Shown here one piece after another: positions 1-8,672 of a stretch of DNA of 64,000 nucleotides (positions are counted from its first letter, which is position 1; each line of letters opens with the position of its first letter). Made by a program: the position numbers and the translations under genes. This stretch comes from JALYXV01 sp963733505 (GTDB taxonomy: Bacteria > Actinomycetota > Acidimicrobiia > Acidimicrobiales > Palsa-688): assembly GCA_963733505.1 (NCBI GenBank), contig CAVTDW010000023.1:1-64000 (forward strand), read 5' to 3'. The notes under the pieces are model-generated. The model saw only the letters and a list, made by a program, of their open reading frames with translations, did no database searches and was not told the DNA's origin.

Positions 1-613
1 GATCGAGAAGATGCACGATCTCGTCTTGCTGCGCCTTTGCCTCGGGCGACCCGCTGCCCCCGCGACCTGTCGTCCGGACCGCGAGCTGCATTGGCGTGGA
101 GCCGTTGTTGTTCGGGCGTCGGGGGTCGGCGCCAGCGTGAAGGAGTGCCCTGACAGCAGACGCACACCGCGTGCGCACCGCCCGGTGCAGTGGCGTCACA
201 CCGCTCCTGTCGGTGGCGTTGGGGTCGGCACCCGCCTCGATGAGCGAGGTGATGGTCTGTGCCTGGGCATCGGGGTTCCAGTTGGCCGATCCTGGAATGC
301 CGTCGGCGGCGTAGTGAAGTGGCTGAGCGCCCCGGCGATTTCTCGCGCCCACGTCGCCACCAACGGATACCAGCAACCGTACGATCTCCAGTCGGTAGCC
401 TGCCGCCGCGATGTGAAGGGCGGTGTCGCCTGCGTACAGGTAGTGCTCGATCTCCTCCAGGTAGTACTCCTTCGCTACCTGCCGGCTGGCACCGACGTCG
501 GCTCGGGCCATTGCCAGTTCCGGTGACGCCGCCAGTAACGTTGATGCCGCGCGCGTGTCGTCGGCGACGATCGCTCGGACCAAGGTCATCAAAGCAGTAT
601 CCCGGCCGGCCAT
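1..613 (-). CDS. Ankyrin-repeat protein, C-terminus cut off by window edge
   Basis: The minus strand reads open from an ATG at 613 to the left edge, at least 204 codons. The translation starts MAGRDTALMTLVRAIVADD and contains several ankyrin motifs: GDTALHIAAAG with EIVRLLVSVGGDV, RRGAQPLHYAADG with LIEAGADP, and GVTPLHRAVRT with ALLHAGADP. Ankyrin repeats are protein-protein interaction scaffolds. Nothing visible gives a specific partner or an enzymatic domain. An in-frame stop lies a few codons upstream of the ATG, so the start is near-certain. Whether more domains follow beyond the edge cannot be seen. Confidence 0.85.
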   Translation of the reverse strand, partial: MAGRDTALMTLVRAIVADDTRAASTLLAASPELAMARADVGASRQVAKEYYLEEIEHYLYAGDTALHIAAAGYRLEIVRLLVSVGGDVGARNRRGAQPLHYAADGIPGSANWNPDAQAQTITSLIEAGADPNATDRSGVTPLHRAVRTRCASAVRALLHAGADPRRPNNNGSTPMQLAVRTTGRGGSGSPEAKAQQDEIVHLLD

Positions 614-720
614 GTCGCGGACGAGCCTAACTCAGAGGTGCGTAGGCCCTGTTCTGTCTGGAACAGCCGCCACCCTGACAGTATTCGCCGACGACCGGAC
701 GTCCGTGCCCTTATGTGCGA

Positions 721-1251
721 TCACTTCTCAAGTTTCGCCACCAGGTTTCTGAGCATGGTCATGTTGCGACTGGTGCTGCAATGTCGTCCGACGACGCGGT
801 CCCAATCCTTCGTCGGCAACTTCGTATCAGTAGACTTGCCGTGCATCCGCCAGTGGACATCGCGTCCGTCGACGACGAGGGTGTCGAAATCATTCGTGAG
901 CGATTCAAGCGCACGGGCTGTCGCAGGGGCTGGGCGCGCCTTCAAGAGCGTCAAAAAATAGGTATCACCGGCGGCCAACGCGAAGGGCTCGGCCGCGATC
1001 GCCGCTCGCACTTCTGAGGCCGAACGCACGAACGTCGTCACCTCGAAGCCGAGGGCCGTCTCCAGTGCTCCCTCAATGGCTGTCTCAATATTGGCACGGG
1101 ACCCCGTGGCGTCGAATACGACGTTGCCGCTGTTGATGTATGTCCACACGTGGTCATATCCGAGCTCCCCGACGATCTCGACAAGGGCCGTCATCTTGAC
1201 CCTCCGCTTGCCGAGGTTGACAGCCCGCAGGAAGGCGACTCGGGTCGTCAT
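721..1251 (-). CDS. DUF1697 family protein
   Basis: A 176-residue protein beginning MTTRVAFLRAVNLGKRR, the typical N-terminus of DUF1697 proteins (R-A-V-N-L-G/GK), followed by YINSGNVVFDA, which is the second hallmark (SGNV/NVVF). Length is that of a complete family member. The biochemical role of DUF1697 is not established. It is monocistronic, with the VOC gene upstream on the same strand about 120 bp away. Confidence 0.85.
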   Translation of the reverse strand: MTTRVAFLRAVNLGKRRVKMTALVEIVGELGYDHVWTYINSGNVVFDATGSRANIETAIEGALETALGFEVTTFVRSASEVRAAIAAEPFALAAGDTYFLTLLKARPAPATARALESLTNDFDTLVVDGRDVHWRMHGKSTDTKLPTKDWDRVVGRHCSTSRNMTMLRNLVAKLEK

Positions 1252-1369
1252 TGTCCGGAGAGACCACGGTCAATTCGAACTCCGGTTCGACACCCTCGGA
1301 AGTACGTCAGCGTTCGTGCCAGCCTTGAGTTCCAGATGGAGGCCGAACGGCCAGCAGCCGGATAGGGTG

Positions 1370-1777
1370 TCATGAGACCGCAGCCGCCGGCAGGTCCTGT
1401 GCAATCTCCCAAATATTGCCGTCGGGATCAAGGAAGCTGGCGGTCCGCTTTCCCCAATCCCGGTCGATCGGGCCATTGAGCAGTGCCACGCCGTGGAGTT
1501 GGATTGCCGCACACACTGCATCGGCATCATCAACCCAGATCGTGAGCAGAACTCGGGATCCCCCTGTCGAACTGGCGACGGTTGCGGGCTCGATGAGGTC
1601 GCGTGCGGCAGCGAGATCAACGAGATTGATGATCGTGTTTCCGAAATGTAATGCCGCGGAACTCTCGTCTTCAAAGACCACCTCGAGACCAAATACCTCC
1701 TGATAAAAGTCTCTTGAACGCCGTAGGTCTCCGACAAAAAGGGTGATAGCACCGAGATTCCTTAGCGACACACTCAC
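1370..1777 (-). CDS. VOC (glyoxalase/bleomycin-resistance fold) protein
   Basis: 135 residues. The motif ITLFVGDLRRSRDFYQEVFG near the N-terminus is the classic first beta-alpha unit of the vicinal-oxygen-chelate fold. The end, TASFLDPDGNIWEIAQDL, is the second module's metal-ligand strand with the conserved DPDGN turn and a Glu ligand. The GTG start is preceded by GAGGTGCGGGAG. VOC proteins include lyases, dioxygenases and drug-binding proteins; substrate cannot be read from sequence. Confidence 0.85.
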   Translation of the reverse strand: MSVSLRNLGAITLFVGDLRRSRDFYQEVFGLEVVFEDESSAALHFGNTIINLVDLAAARDLIEPATVASSTGGSRVLLTIWVDDADAVCAAIQLHGVALLNGPIDRDWGKRTASFLDPDGNIWEIAQDLPAAAVS

Positions 1778-1877
1778 TCCCGCACCTCTCTGTAATATGT
1801 CGACTATCTATTCGGTGATCGACGCCGACGCTCAGATGTCATTCGACTAGATCAGCAGTCGAGGTTACCATCCGAGG

Positions 1878-2291
1878 ATGAAGATCGACGTTCTGCCCGA
1901 GGAAATGCAGGCACGGGCAGTCGCCCTGTGGCACACGACTGGCATCGTCCGGCCCTGGAACGACCCGGCTGCCGACCTCCGGCGAGCCATCGGTGGGAGT
2001 GCCTCGACCGTCCTGGCATGCACCGATCAGGATCTCTTGCTCGGGACAGCGATGGTCGGCCACGATGGCCACCGGGGATGGGTGTACTACCTGGCTGTCG
2101 ACCCGGAGCACCAAGACGGTGGAGTCGGCCGGATGTTGATGGAGGCTTGCGAGAACTGGGTCCGAGATCGCGGCATCTCGAAAATCCAGGTAATGATTCG
2201 TCGCTCCAATACCAAGGTGTTGGGATTTTATGAACGGCTGGGCTATATCGATGCCGAGGTCTGTGTCCTCGGCCGGAGGTTGGAGGCGTAA
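1878..2291 (+). CDS. GNAT acetyltransferase (YpeA-like)
   Basis: 137 residues. The acetyl-CoA-binding motif A is visible as VYYLAVDPEHQDGGVGRMLM (V-x-x-x-x-Q-x-G-x-G/A type). It is followed by motif B with VLGFYERLGY, the usual C-terminal FYxxxGF-like strand. Proteins of this size and layout resemble YpeA-type N-acetyltransferases, which transfer acetyl groups to small amines or protein N-termini; the acceptor here is unknown. The start ATG follows CCGAGG directly. It is divergent from the VOC gene. Confidence 0.85.
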   Translation: MKIDVLPEEMQARAVALWHTTGIVRPWNDPAADLRRAIGGSASTVLACTDQDLLLGTAMVGHDGHRGWVYYLAVDPEHQDGGVGRMLMEACENWVRDRGISKIQVMIRRSNTKVLGFYERLGYIDAEVCVLGRRLEA

Positions 2292-2419
2292 GTTCGCTGG
2301 GGAAATGCCTCGCCGGTGTATGGAACCGTTCGGTGGACGGCTTTGGGTCGGGTGATGTGGACCGGCCCCGCACCTTCCCACGACCTCCATCCCATGGCGC
2401 CGCACCGCGGCAGACTTGG

Positions 2420-2767
2420 ATGATGGTGACCATCGAAGACGCGCGAGAACTGGCATCGGGACTTCCCCGGTCCTACGAAGCCTTGGTCCGCGACCGGGTG
2501 AAGTTTCGCGTGGGGCGAATCGTCTATCTCGCATTCTCGCGTGACGAGACGGTGATGGGTTTCGCATTCCCGAAGGACGAGCGCCGCGCCCTCGTGGAAT
2601 CGGCGCCACACAAGTTCCTGATGCCGTGCCAGGCGGATCTTCGCTACAACTGGGTCGAAGTGCGCCTGGGCGCCGTCGACCGGGCCGAGCTTCGCGAGCT
2701 CGTCGTCGATGCGTGGACGATGGTCGTGCCGAAGAGCGTGGCGGCGGCATACCGGCTCACGGCGTGA
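2420..2767 (+). CDS. MmcQ/YjbR family protein
   Basis: About 115 residues from an ATG at 2420 (a second ATG at 2423 gives the natural-looking MVTIEDARELASGLP). The pattern of an N-terminal helix, KFRVGRIVYLAFSRDE, a central strand pair and YNWVEVRLGAVDRAELRELV is that of the MmcQ/YjbR DNA-binding-like fold (PF04237). The function of the family is poorly defined. An in-frame extension back to 2333 looks non-coding in composition. Its 3' end overlaps the convergent hydrolase gene by 11 bp. Confidence 0.75.
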   Translation: MMVTIEDARELASGLPRSYEALVRDRVKFRVGRIVYLAFSRDETVMGFAFPKDERRALVESAPHKFLMPCQADLRYNWVEVRLGAVDRAELRELVVDAWTMVVPKSVAAAYRLTA

Positions 2768-3761
2768 GCAGTTCGGAGAGGTGTCGGGCGACGGGCCACG
2801 CACCGAGTGTTGTGTTGGACAGCACCGTGTAGGTGAGTCCTGCGCCGGGGTCATGAGTGCTACGGAACGACACGCCGGCGTCGAAGCCCTCAAGCATCAC
2901 AACCTCCGCCGACTCGTGGAGCCAGAATCCCAGACCGTAGCGCTTGGAGTCCGAGGGCACGACGCTACGAGACCGCACCATGTCGCCAACCCAGTCCCTC
3001 GAGACAATGCGTCCCGCGAAGAAGGCAGTCCACATGGCCTGCATGTCGCGAGCTGTGGAGTAGATGCCGCCGTCCCCACTTCCTCGCACCGGTAGATGGA
3101 AGACGTTGGTCCTCAGCCCGTCGGCTCCGAGGTATCCGACCGCGGCACGGCCGGGTAGCTCGTCGCTACGCAGGAAGCCGGTGTCGGGCATTCCTGCGGG
3201 CTGGCACACCCGCTGCTGCACCAGATCGGCGAAAGGCGTGCCCGTCGCCCGCTCGGCGATCAGGGCCAATATGACGTAACCGCTGTTGCAATACGAGAAG
3301 CGCTCGCCCGCTGGTGCCGTCGTCACGTGTCCGTCCAGCACTCGCAGGTAATCCTCACTATTCGCCAATTCGTGTACCGGGACCGTCAGGACGAAGTCCG
3401 TGATGTCGCGATACGCCTCCTCGTCGAAATAGTCGCCGATGCCAGATCGGTGAGCCAGGAGCTGCTCAACGGTGACGTCGTCGCCGACCAACGGCAGGTC
3501 CGCTCCGAGCACCGAGCGAGCGGTAGTCGACAGCTCAAGGCTCCCCTGCTCGGCCAGGCTCGCGATCGCCAGCGCGGTAAACCCCTTGGTGCCGCTGGCG
3601 ATCGCGAACTGGGTGTCCACGGTGTTGGCCACCGCAAAGCCGCGGTGTGCGAACCCATACGCCTTCGCCATTTCCATACTGCCGTCGCGATCGACACGGA
3701 CCACACCGGAGAATCCAGTTTCGGCCGCGATGCGATCAACCGAGTCCACCAGCTCCGGCAC
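2757..3761 (-). CDS. Beta-lactamase-fold serine hydrolase
   Basis: 334 residues from GTG at 3761. The class C beta-lactamase/DD-peptidase motif SxxK is seen as S56-G-T-K59 (AIASGTKGFTAL), and the second motif YxN as Y157-C-N159 (FSYCNSGYV). The third KTG/HxG motif is not canonical: the expected place reads MLEGFDAG. No signal peptide is visible, so it is probably cytoplasmic, an esterase or peptidase of the EstB/D-aminopeptidase type. An earlier start at 3812 would overlap the upstream reductase by 47 bp; the GTG lies just after its stop and suggests translational coupling. Confidence 0.85.
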   Translation of the reverse strand: MPELVDSVDRIAAETGFSGVVRVDRDGSMEMAKAYGFAHRGFAVANTVDTQFAIASGTKGFTALAIASLAEQGSLELSTTARSVLGADLPLVGDDVTVEQLLAHRSGIGDYFDEEAYRDITDFVLTVPVHELANSEDYLRVLDGHVTTAPAGERFSYCNSGYVILALIAERATGTPFADLVQQRVCQPAGMPDTGFLRSDELPGRAAVGYLGADGLRTNVFHLPVRGSGDGGIYSTARDMQAMWTAFFAGRIVSRDWVGDMVRSRSVVPSDSKRYGLGFWLHESAEVVMLEGFDAGVSFRSTHDPGAGLTYTVLSNTTLGAWPVARHLSELLTP

Positions 3762-3765
3762 TGAC

Positions 3766-4434
3766 CTACTGCTGTCCGTCAGTATCCCGGGCGGTCTTGA
3801 CGAACCGGGCATGCAAGACCGACGCAGAGGCGACGAACTCGACGCATTCGTAGCCCACCGGGCCGCCGTCCAGGTCGTCGAAGAGCCGCTCGCCTCTTCG
3901 CAGGAGGATGGGCACGTACACCAGGTGCATCTCGTCGATCAGACCGGCGCGGAGATACTGCTGGATCGTGCTCACGCCGCCGCCCAGCCTGACGTCCCTC
4001 CCGTCCGCGGCTTCGAATGCTCGCTCGAGCACCGCGTCGATGCCGTCGTCGACGAAGTTGAAGACGGTCCCTCCCTCCATCGCGATTGGTGCTCGCGCGT
4101 GGTGTGTCAGAACGAAGACCGGATGGTGATACGGCGGGTTGTCGCCCCACCAGCCCTTCCAGCCTTCGTCATCCCACGGTCCTCGAATGGGGCCGAACAT
4201 GTTGCGCCCCATGATCGTCGCGCCGATCCCGACGTCGCCTTGGGCCGCGAAACGGTCGTCAAGGCTGTCGGCGCCACCCTCCATGCCGAGCATCTGACGA
4301 AAGGTCCGAGTGGCAAAGGCCCATTTGTGGAGCCCTTCGCCTCCCACACCGATCGGCCGGTCGAGGCTCTGATCGGCGCCGGCGGCGTAGCCGTCGAGCG
4401 AGATCGAGAAGTTGTGCACCCGTAGTTTCGCCAT
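3766..4434 (-). CDS. RibD C-terminal/dihydrofolate reductase-like protein
   Basis: 222 residues. N-terminus RVHNFSISLDGYAAG, then GATIMGRNMFG (NADPH-binding region) and RLGGGVSTIQQYLRAGLIDE, are the standard motifs of the RibD_C/DHFR-like superfamily seen in single-domain actinobacterial reductases of unknown substrate. Genuine riboflavin RibD also has a deaminase domain, which is missing here. It is the first gene of a two-gene unit with the serine hydrolase. Confidence 0.85.
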   Translation of the reverse strand: MAKLRVHNFSISLDGYAAGADQSLDRPIGVGGEGLHKWAFATRTFRQMLGMEGGADSLDDRFAAQGDVGIGATIMGRNMFGPIRGPWDDEGWKGWWGDNPPYHHPVFVLTHHARAPIAMEGGTVFNFVDDGIDAVLERAFEAADGRDVRLGGGVSTIQQYLRAGLIDEMHLVYVPILLRRGERLFDDLDGGPVGYECVEFVASASVLHARFVKTARDTDGQQ

Positions 4435-4546
4435 CGGCCCTCCCTCGACGAGCTTGCCGCGATCGGCGAGGTCATCGTCGCAGTTCGTAGCCCTCGATGG
4501 GGCCGAAACTCAGCCTGAGGCCGAGAACGCCAGGAGCTACGCCTGG

Positions 4547-4708
4547 TCAAGTCGTCTCAGGCGAGCGACCCTGCTCGTCTGGCGGCACGGAGATCGTCGC
4601 CGCGGCTCCCTGAACCGAGAGCGACACCGACTCCCGCGGAGGCAGCGGCTTGGCGTTCTGCCCGTCCAACTCGTCGTCGGTGAGGGCGATCATCTCCTCG
4701 TCGGTCAC
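4547..4708 (-). CDS. Possible 53-residue small protein
   Basis: From GTG at 4708 a 53-codon frame reads VTDEEMIALTDDELDGQNAK and ends in PPDEQGRSPETT. The composition is natural (acidic N-terminal helix, no repeats, no Cys), and the region is otherwise gene-free between the RibD-like gene and the divergent GH13 gene. No strong ribosome-binding site is seen, and the frame stays open upstream, antisense to the GH13 gene. No function is recognised; this could be a chance frame. Confidence 0.4.
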   Translation of the reverse strand: MTDEEMIALTDDELDGQNAKPLPPRESVSLSVQGAAATISVPPDEQGRSPETT

Positions 4709-4762
4709 GTCAACTCGTTGTACCGCCGGGGTGGGCGTAGCAAACCGGGGTAGGTAGTGGTC

Positions 4763-6403
4763 ATGAATGAGCGGTGGTACAAGCAGGCGGTCATGTATTG
4801 CCTCGATGTCGAGACCTTCCAGGACTCCGACGGCGATGGGGTCGGCGACTTCGCCGGCCTCACCAGCCGCCTCGACTACCTGGCCCGGCTGGGGGTGACC
4901 TGTCTCTGGCTCAGCCCAATCCATCCGAGCCCGAATCGCGACGACGGCTATGACGTGGCGGACTTCTACGGGGTCGATCCCCGGCTGGGCACGCTGGGGG
5001 ACTTCGCGGAGTTCGTCCATCAGGCCGCCAACCGAGGACTCCGGGTCATCATCGACCTGGTCGTCAACCACACCTCCAACCAGCATCCGTGGTTTCAGGC
5101 AGCTAGATCCGACCCGGCGTCGCGGTACCGGGAGTGGTACGTCTGGTCCAAGGAGGAGCCGTCCGACCGCAGGCAGGGCATGGTGTTCCCGGGCGATCAG
5201 GACGAGACCTGGACCTGGGACGAGGAAGCCGAGGCCTGGTTCTACCACCGCTTCTACGACTTCCAGCCCGACCTCAACATGGCCAATCCCGACGTTCGGG
5301 CCGAGGTCCGCAAGATCATGGCGTTCTGGCTGCAGCTCGGCGTGTCCGGGTTCCGGATGGACGCCGCGCCGTTCCTGATCGAGATCACCAGGCCCAACGA
5401 GCCCGACGCCCAACGTGACTACGCCTACCTCAACGAGTTTCGTGAGCTGCTCTCGTGGCGGCGCGGGGACGCCCTTATCCTGGCGGAGGCCAACGTGGCG
5501 CGCGACGAGCTGCTCGAGTACTTCGGCAACGGCGACCGCTTACCCATGTTGTTCAACTTCGTGCTCAACCAGCGCCAGTTTCTGGCGCTGGCGCGTGGCG
5601 ACGCCACGCCGCTCGTGTCGGCTCTGGAAGCGGCACCGACCATTCCCGACTCGTGCCAGTGGGCGACATTCCTTCGCAATCACGACGAGGTCGACCTGGG
5701 ACAGCTCAGCGACCGAGAACGAGAGGACTGTTTCGCCGCCTTCGGGCCGGAAAAATCGATGCAGCTCTATGGCCGGGGGATCCGCAGGCGACTGGCTCCT
5801 ATGCTCGGCAATGACCGCCGGCGTCTCGAGATGGCGTACAGCCTCCAGTTCACGCTCCCCGGCACACCGGTGCTCCGCTACGGGGAGGAGATCGGCATGG
5901 GCGACGACCTCTCGCTGAAGGAGCGTGACGCCATCCGCACGCCCATGCAGTGGACCGCCCGGAAAAACGCCGGATACTCGACCGCGCCGACGAAGATGCT
6001 GTGCCGTCCCGTCATCGATAGCGGCGACTTCGGGTATGAGACGGTGAACGTCGAGGCGCAGCGCCGCGACCCGAACTCCTTGTTGCATTGGATCGAGCGA
6101 ATGCTTCACACGCTCCAGGAATGCCCGGAGTTCGGCGTCGGCCAATGCCGGTCGGTCGACACCGGCGACCCGGCGGTCCTGGCACTTCACTACGAGGCCC
6201 CGGGAGGCGTCATGCTGGCCCTGCACAATCTCTCTGACCGCAAACGCATGGTCGACCTCGGCAAACAACCAGGCGCCGAGGGCGAGCCGCTGGAAATGTT
6301 CGCCGATCAGGCCTACGAACCCGTGGGACCGACGCTCGACGGGGTCAACCTCTCGGAATACGGCTATCGCTGGATCCGCCTGCGGGAAACTTTGGGTCGC
6401 TGA
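4763..6403 (+). CDS. GH13 trehalose-synthase-like enzyme (TreS type)
   Basis: 546 residues from ATG 4763, eight bases after GGGGTAGG. The (beta/alpha)8 motifs of GH13 are all present: LVVNHTS, GFRMDAAPF with nucleophile Asp200, LILAEAN with acid/base Glu242, and FLRNHDEVD with Asp308. Local sequence (WYKQAV at the start, SPNRDDGYDVADF, RTPMQWT, LHWIERML) follows maltose alpha-D-glucosyltransferase, which interconverts maltose and trehalose by intramolecular transglycosylation. No maltokinase domain is attached. A related alpha-glucosidase activity cannot be excluded. It is followed six bases later by a GH43 gene, so the two probably form one transcript. Confidence 0.85.
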   Translation: MNERWYKQAVMYCLDVETFQDSDGDGVGDFAGLTSRLDYLARLGVTCLWLSPIHPSPNRDDGYDVADFYGVDPRLGTLGDFAEFVHQAANRGLRVIIDLVVNHTSNQHPWFQAARSDPASRYREWYVWSKEEPSDRRQGMVFPGDQDETWTWDEEAEAWFYHRFYDFQPDLNMANPDVRAEVRKIMAFWLQLGVSGFRMDAAPFLIEITRPNEPDAQRDYAYLNEFRELLSWRRGDALILAEANVARDELLEYFGNGDRLPMLFNFVLNQRQFLALARGDATPLVSALEAAPTIPDSCQWATFLRNHDEVDLGQLSDREREDCFAAFGPEKSMQLYGRGIRRRLAPMLGNDRRRLEMAYSLQFTLPGTPVLRYGEEIGMGDDLSLKERDAIRTPMQWTARKNAGYSTAPTKMLCRPVIDSGDFGYETVNVEAQRRDPNSLLHWIERMLHTLQECPEFGVGQCRSVDTGDPAVLALHYEAPGGVMLALHNLSDRKRMVDLGKQPGAEGEPLEMFADQAYEPVGPTLDGVNLSEYGYRWIRLRETLGR

Positions 6404-6409
6404 CGCGCC

Positions 6410-7300
6410 ATGAGCACGTATTTCGAGAGTTATCCCGGCGACTTTCCCGACCCAGAGGTCATCCGCTGTGACTCGGCATATTACGCCTACGCCACCAACG
6501 CCGGAGCAGCCAACGTCCAGCTTCTTCGCTCGGACGACCTCCACAACTGGACCAACCTCGGCGATGCCCTTCCAGCGCTACCCGCCTGGGCCAAGGCGGG
6601 TAAGACGTGGGCGCCGTCGGTCCTCGACCGGGAGGGGGACGGCTTTGTCCTGTACTACACGGTCAGCGAGGGCACCTCCGGCCGTCAAGCGATTTCGGCG
6701 GCCACCGCGGCCGCCCCGGCCGGTCCGTTCGTGGACCTCTCCACCCAGCCGCTCATCTTCCAGTACGACCAGGGCGGCTCCATCGACCCGCGCATCTTCG
6801 TCGATGCCGACGGTTGCAGGTACCTGTTCTGGAAACGGGACGACACCGCCTTGAACCGTCCTTCCAGTCTCTGGGGCCAGCAGTTGCAGGCCGACGGGCT
6901 GTCCCTCGTCGACAGCCCGGTGCGGCTGCTCGAACTCGACCGCCCTTGGGAGGATCCCGTCGTCGAGGGCCCGGCCGTGTGGGCCTGCGAGTCGAGCTAC
7001 TACCTCTTCTATTCGGCCAACTGGTGGGAGTCGTCCGACTACGCCGTCGGGTACGCGGTGGCAGGGCATCCCCTCGGACCGTACGAGAAGGTGACGACCG
7101 AAGGACCTTGGCTCGCCTCGAATGCGCAAGCTGACGCGGCCGGTCCCGGCGGCCCGGCACTGTTCACTGACACGACGGGGACGTTGTGGATGGCGCATCA
7201 CGCCTGGCACACCAGCCAGGTCGGCTACCGCGCCGGTGGCGTGCGGTCGTTGCGCCTAGTGGCCATCGAGATCGTCGACGGCCGACCGCAGCTCTTGTAG
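6410..7300 (+). CDS. Glycoside hydrolase family 43 protein
   Basis: 296 residues of five-bladed beta-propeller type. The three GH43 carboxylates are in place: Asp14 in DFPDPEV (base), Asp126 in SIDPRIF (pKa modulator/orienting) and Glu186 in PVVEGPAV (acid). Members are arabinofuranosidases or xylosidases. No signal peptide is present, so a cytoplasmic role on imported oligosaccharides is likely. It starts six bases after the GH13 stop, and coupling to that gene suggests joint carbohydrate use. Substrate is not readable. Confidence 0.85.
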   Translation: MSTYFESYPGDFPDPEVIRCDSAYYAYATNAGAANVQLLRSDDLHNWTNLGDALPALPAWAKAGKTWAPSVLDREGDGFVLYYTVSEGTSGRQAISAATAAAPAGPFVDLSTQPLIFQYDQGGSIDPRIFVDADGCRYLFWKRDDTALNRPSSLWGQQLQADGLSLVDSPVRLLELDRPWEDPVVEGPAVWACESSYYLFYSANWWESSDYAVGYAVAGHPLGPYEKVTTEGPWLASNAQADAAGPGGPALFTDTTGTLWMAHHAWHTSQVGYRAGGVRSLRLVAIEIVDGRPQLL

Positions 7301-7394
7301 ATCGGATCGAGCGCGGGCGGCCGCGGTGGCGGGCCGCCAAACGGATACCGTCCAGTACCGCATCAAATCGACGACGCCGACCTGGGGGGTACGC

Positions 7395-7634
7395 GTGAAG
7401 AAGATCGATGAATCCAACATCGGGATCTGGCTGTGGATCGTGCTTATCCTCGGCATCGTCGCGACAGTCGTCGTGATGGACCTGTGGTTGCATCGCCACG
7501 GTCACGAGTACCTGACAACCGAATTCAAGGAAGGCCTCCGCAGCCCGGTGTGGGGCGCGGTACTCGTCTTCCTGACCGCAGGCACGATCAGTGCCCTGGT
7601 CTGGCACTTTTTCTCGACACCGGGGAAGCCCTAG
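7395..7634 (+). CDS. Small two-helix membrane protein
   Basis: 79 residues from GTG 7395, preceded by a GGGGGGT run at proper spacing. Two hydrophobic helices are clear: IWLWIVLILGIVATVVVM and WGAVLVFLTAGTISALVW, separated by a charged loop (HRHGHEYLTTEFKEGL). N-terminus VKKIDESN is cytoplasmic by the positive-inside rule. I do not recognise the family. A longer frame from 7326 would add an unnatural N-terminus. Confidence 0.7.
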   Translation: MKKIDESNIGIWLWIVLILGIVATVVVMDLWLHRHGHEYLTTEFKEGLRSPVWGAVLVFLTAGTISALVWHFFSTPGKP

Positions 7635-7658
7635 CCGAACGCGACCGCTCGTTCGGCT
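7633..7658 (+). terminator. Stem-loop overlapping the stop of the small membrane gene
   Basis: A perfect 9-bp stem, AGCCGAACG paired with CGTTCGGCT around an 8-base loop, begins within the stop codon of the preceding gene. There is no T tract, so it may be a Rho-independent-like terminator of high-GC type or only an mRNA-stabilising hairpin. Confidence 0.5.
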
Positions 7659-7801
7659 GCCACGCCCACCAGAGATCACACCACCTACGGAAAAGCTCCG
7701 ATCGCACACACGATGTACGGCGGGTGATCCCTGCGCACCCGTGCGGCCGAAATGCTCGCGAAAGTCATTTCGACTGACACAAAAACACGGAGGCAATCAC
7801 C

Positions 7802-7909
7802 ATGAAGAAGTCACGTTTGGCGCTCTTGGCGACATCGGTTTTCGTCACCTTGTCGGTCTTCGCCCCGGCCGCGGCCTGGGCCGAGATGATCGTCAAGCCG
7901 GGCCACTAG
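7802..7909 (+). CDS. 35-residue secreted peptide
   Basis: An ATG at 7802, eight bases after a GGAGG, opens a 35-codon frame reading MKKSRLALLATSVFVTLSV then FAPAAAWAEMIVKPGH. It has a lysine-rich n-region, an 18-residue hydrophobic core and an A-x-A cleavage site (AWA) leaving a mature peptide of about eight residues (EMIVKPGH). The good ribosome-binding site and complete Sec signal argue it is real. Role is unknown: a signalling peptide or a remnant of a larger exported protein. Confidence 0.65.
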   Translation: MKKSRLALLATSVFVTLSVFAPAAAWAEMIVKPGH

Positions 7910-8082
7910 TACCGGACACGCACCAAAGGCGGCGGAGGCCGCGGCGTTGACTGCAGCCGTGGCCTCCGAAGAGCCGACTCCGATCGGGTCGAGCGTGATC
8001 GTGGCCTCAGGCGGACAGATCCCCAGGGATCGAGGACGAAACTCCGTCCTGCGATCGAATCTCCCGGATCCTTCCCGCGCAT

Positions 8083-8403
8083 CTATGTCTGCAGGCGATC
8101 CCGCAACTCGTTGCGCCGCATCTCGAAGTCGTCGAGGCTCAGCTGTCCGTCGTCGAACGCGGCTTGTAGTTTGGCGAACTTGTCGAGAATGTCCGCCTCG
8201 ACCGCAGGGTCGGTAGGCGTCGCCGGAGTCTCAGACCCCTCGGGGGACTTCGAGATCCGGCGCTCGTGCTTGGCTTTGGCCGTGGCCTGCTGGGCACGCT
8301 GGCGCTCAAGCTTTCCAAAGGTAGATCGTTGCTTTGCTACGTCGGCTCCTATCAGAAGGCTGGACAGGCCAACTCGAACATGTAGGACAGGCGCTGCCGG
8401 CAC
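8083..8403 (-). CDS. SHOCT-like C-terminal domain protein
   Basis: 106 residues from GTG 8403. The C-terminal 35 residues, ILDKFAKLQAAFDDGQLSLD followed by DFEMRRNELRDRL, match the SHOCT style of short amphipathic domain found at protein C-termini. The middle (QRSTFGKLERQRAQQATAKA) is a basic helix. A TAGGAG sits eight bases before a GTA codon (GTAGCAAAGC), where related proteins would be expected to start MAKxRSTFGK. GTG 8403 is therefore only the best standard start. Function unknown. Confidence 0.55.
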   Translation of the reverse strand: MPAAPVLHVRVGLSSLLIGADVAKQRSTFGKLERQRAQQATAKAKHERRISKSPEGSETPATPTDPAVEADILDKFAKLQAAFDDGQLSLDDFEMRRNELRDRLQT

Positions 8404-8672
8404 CTGACGCCGGTAGCTGGGTCGACCCTCTGCCGACCTAAGGACGCCTCAGACTACCCGCTGGCGCCCGACTGTGGCGTCACGCGGCTCCGGGGCAGCC
8501 ACGAGGTGCCCTCCGGAGCCCTCGGAGGAGGGGTGGCGTAACCGTCACTCCTGCCCGGTACAATCGTGAGCAGAGTTGATTGCGCCCTTCGGCCGGGGCT
8601 AGCGGGTTCGTTGGAGCACGGCCAAGCCGGCGCGAACATCGTTCCCGGGTCCCCGCCCCTTTTCCCAGATTG

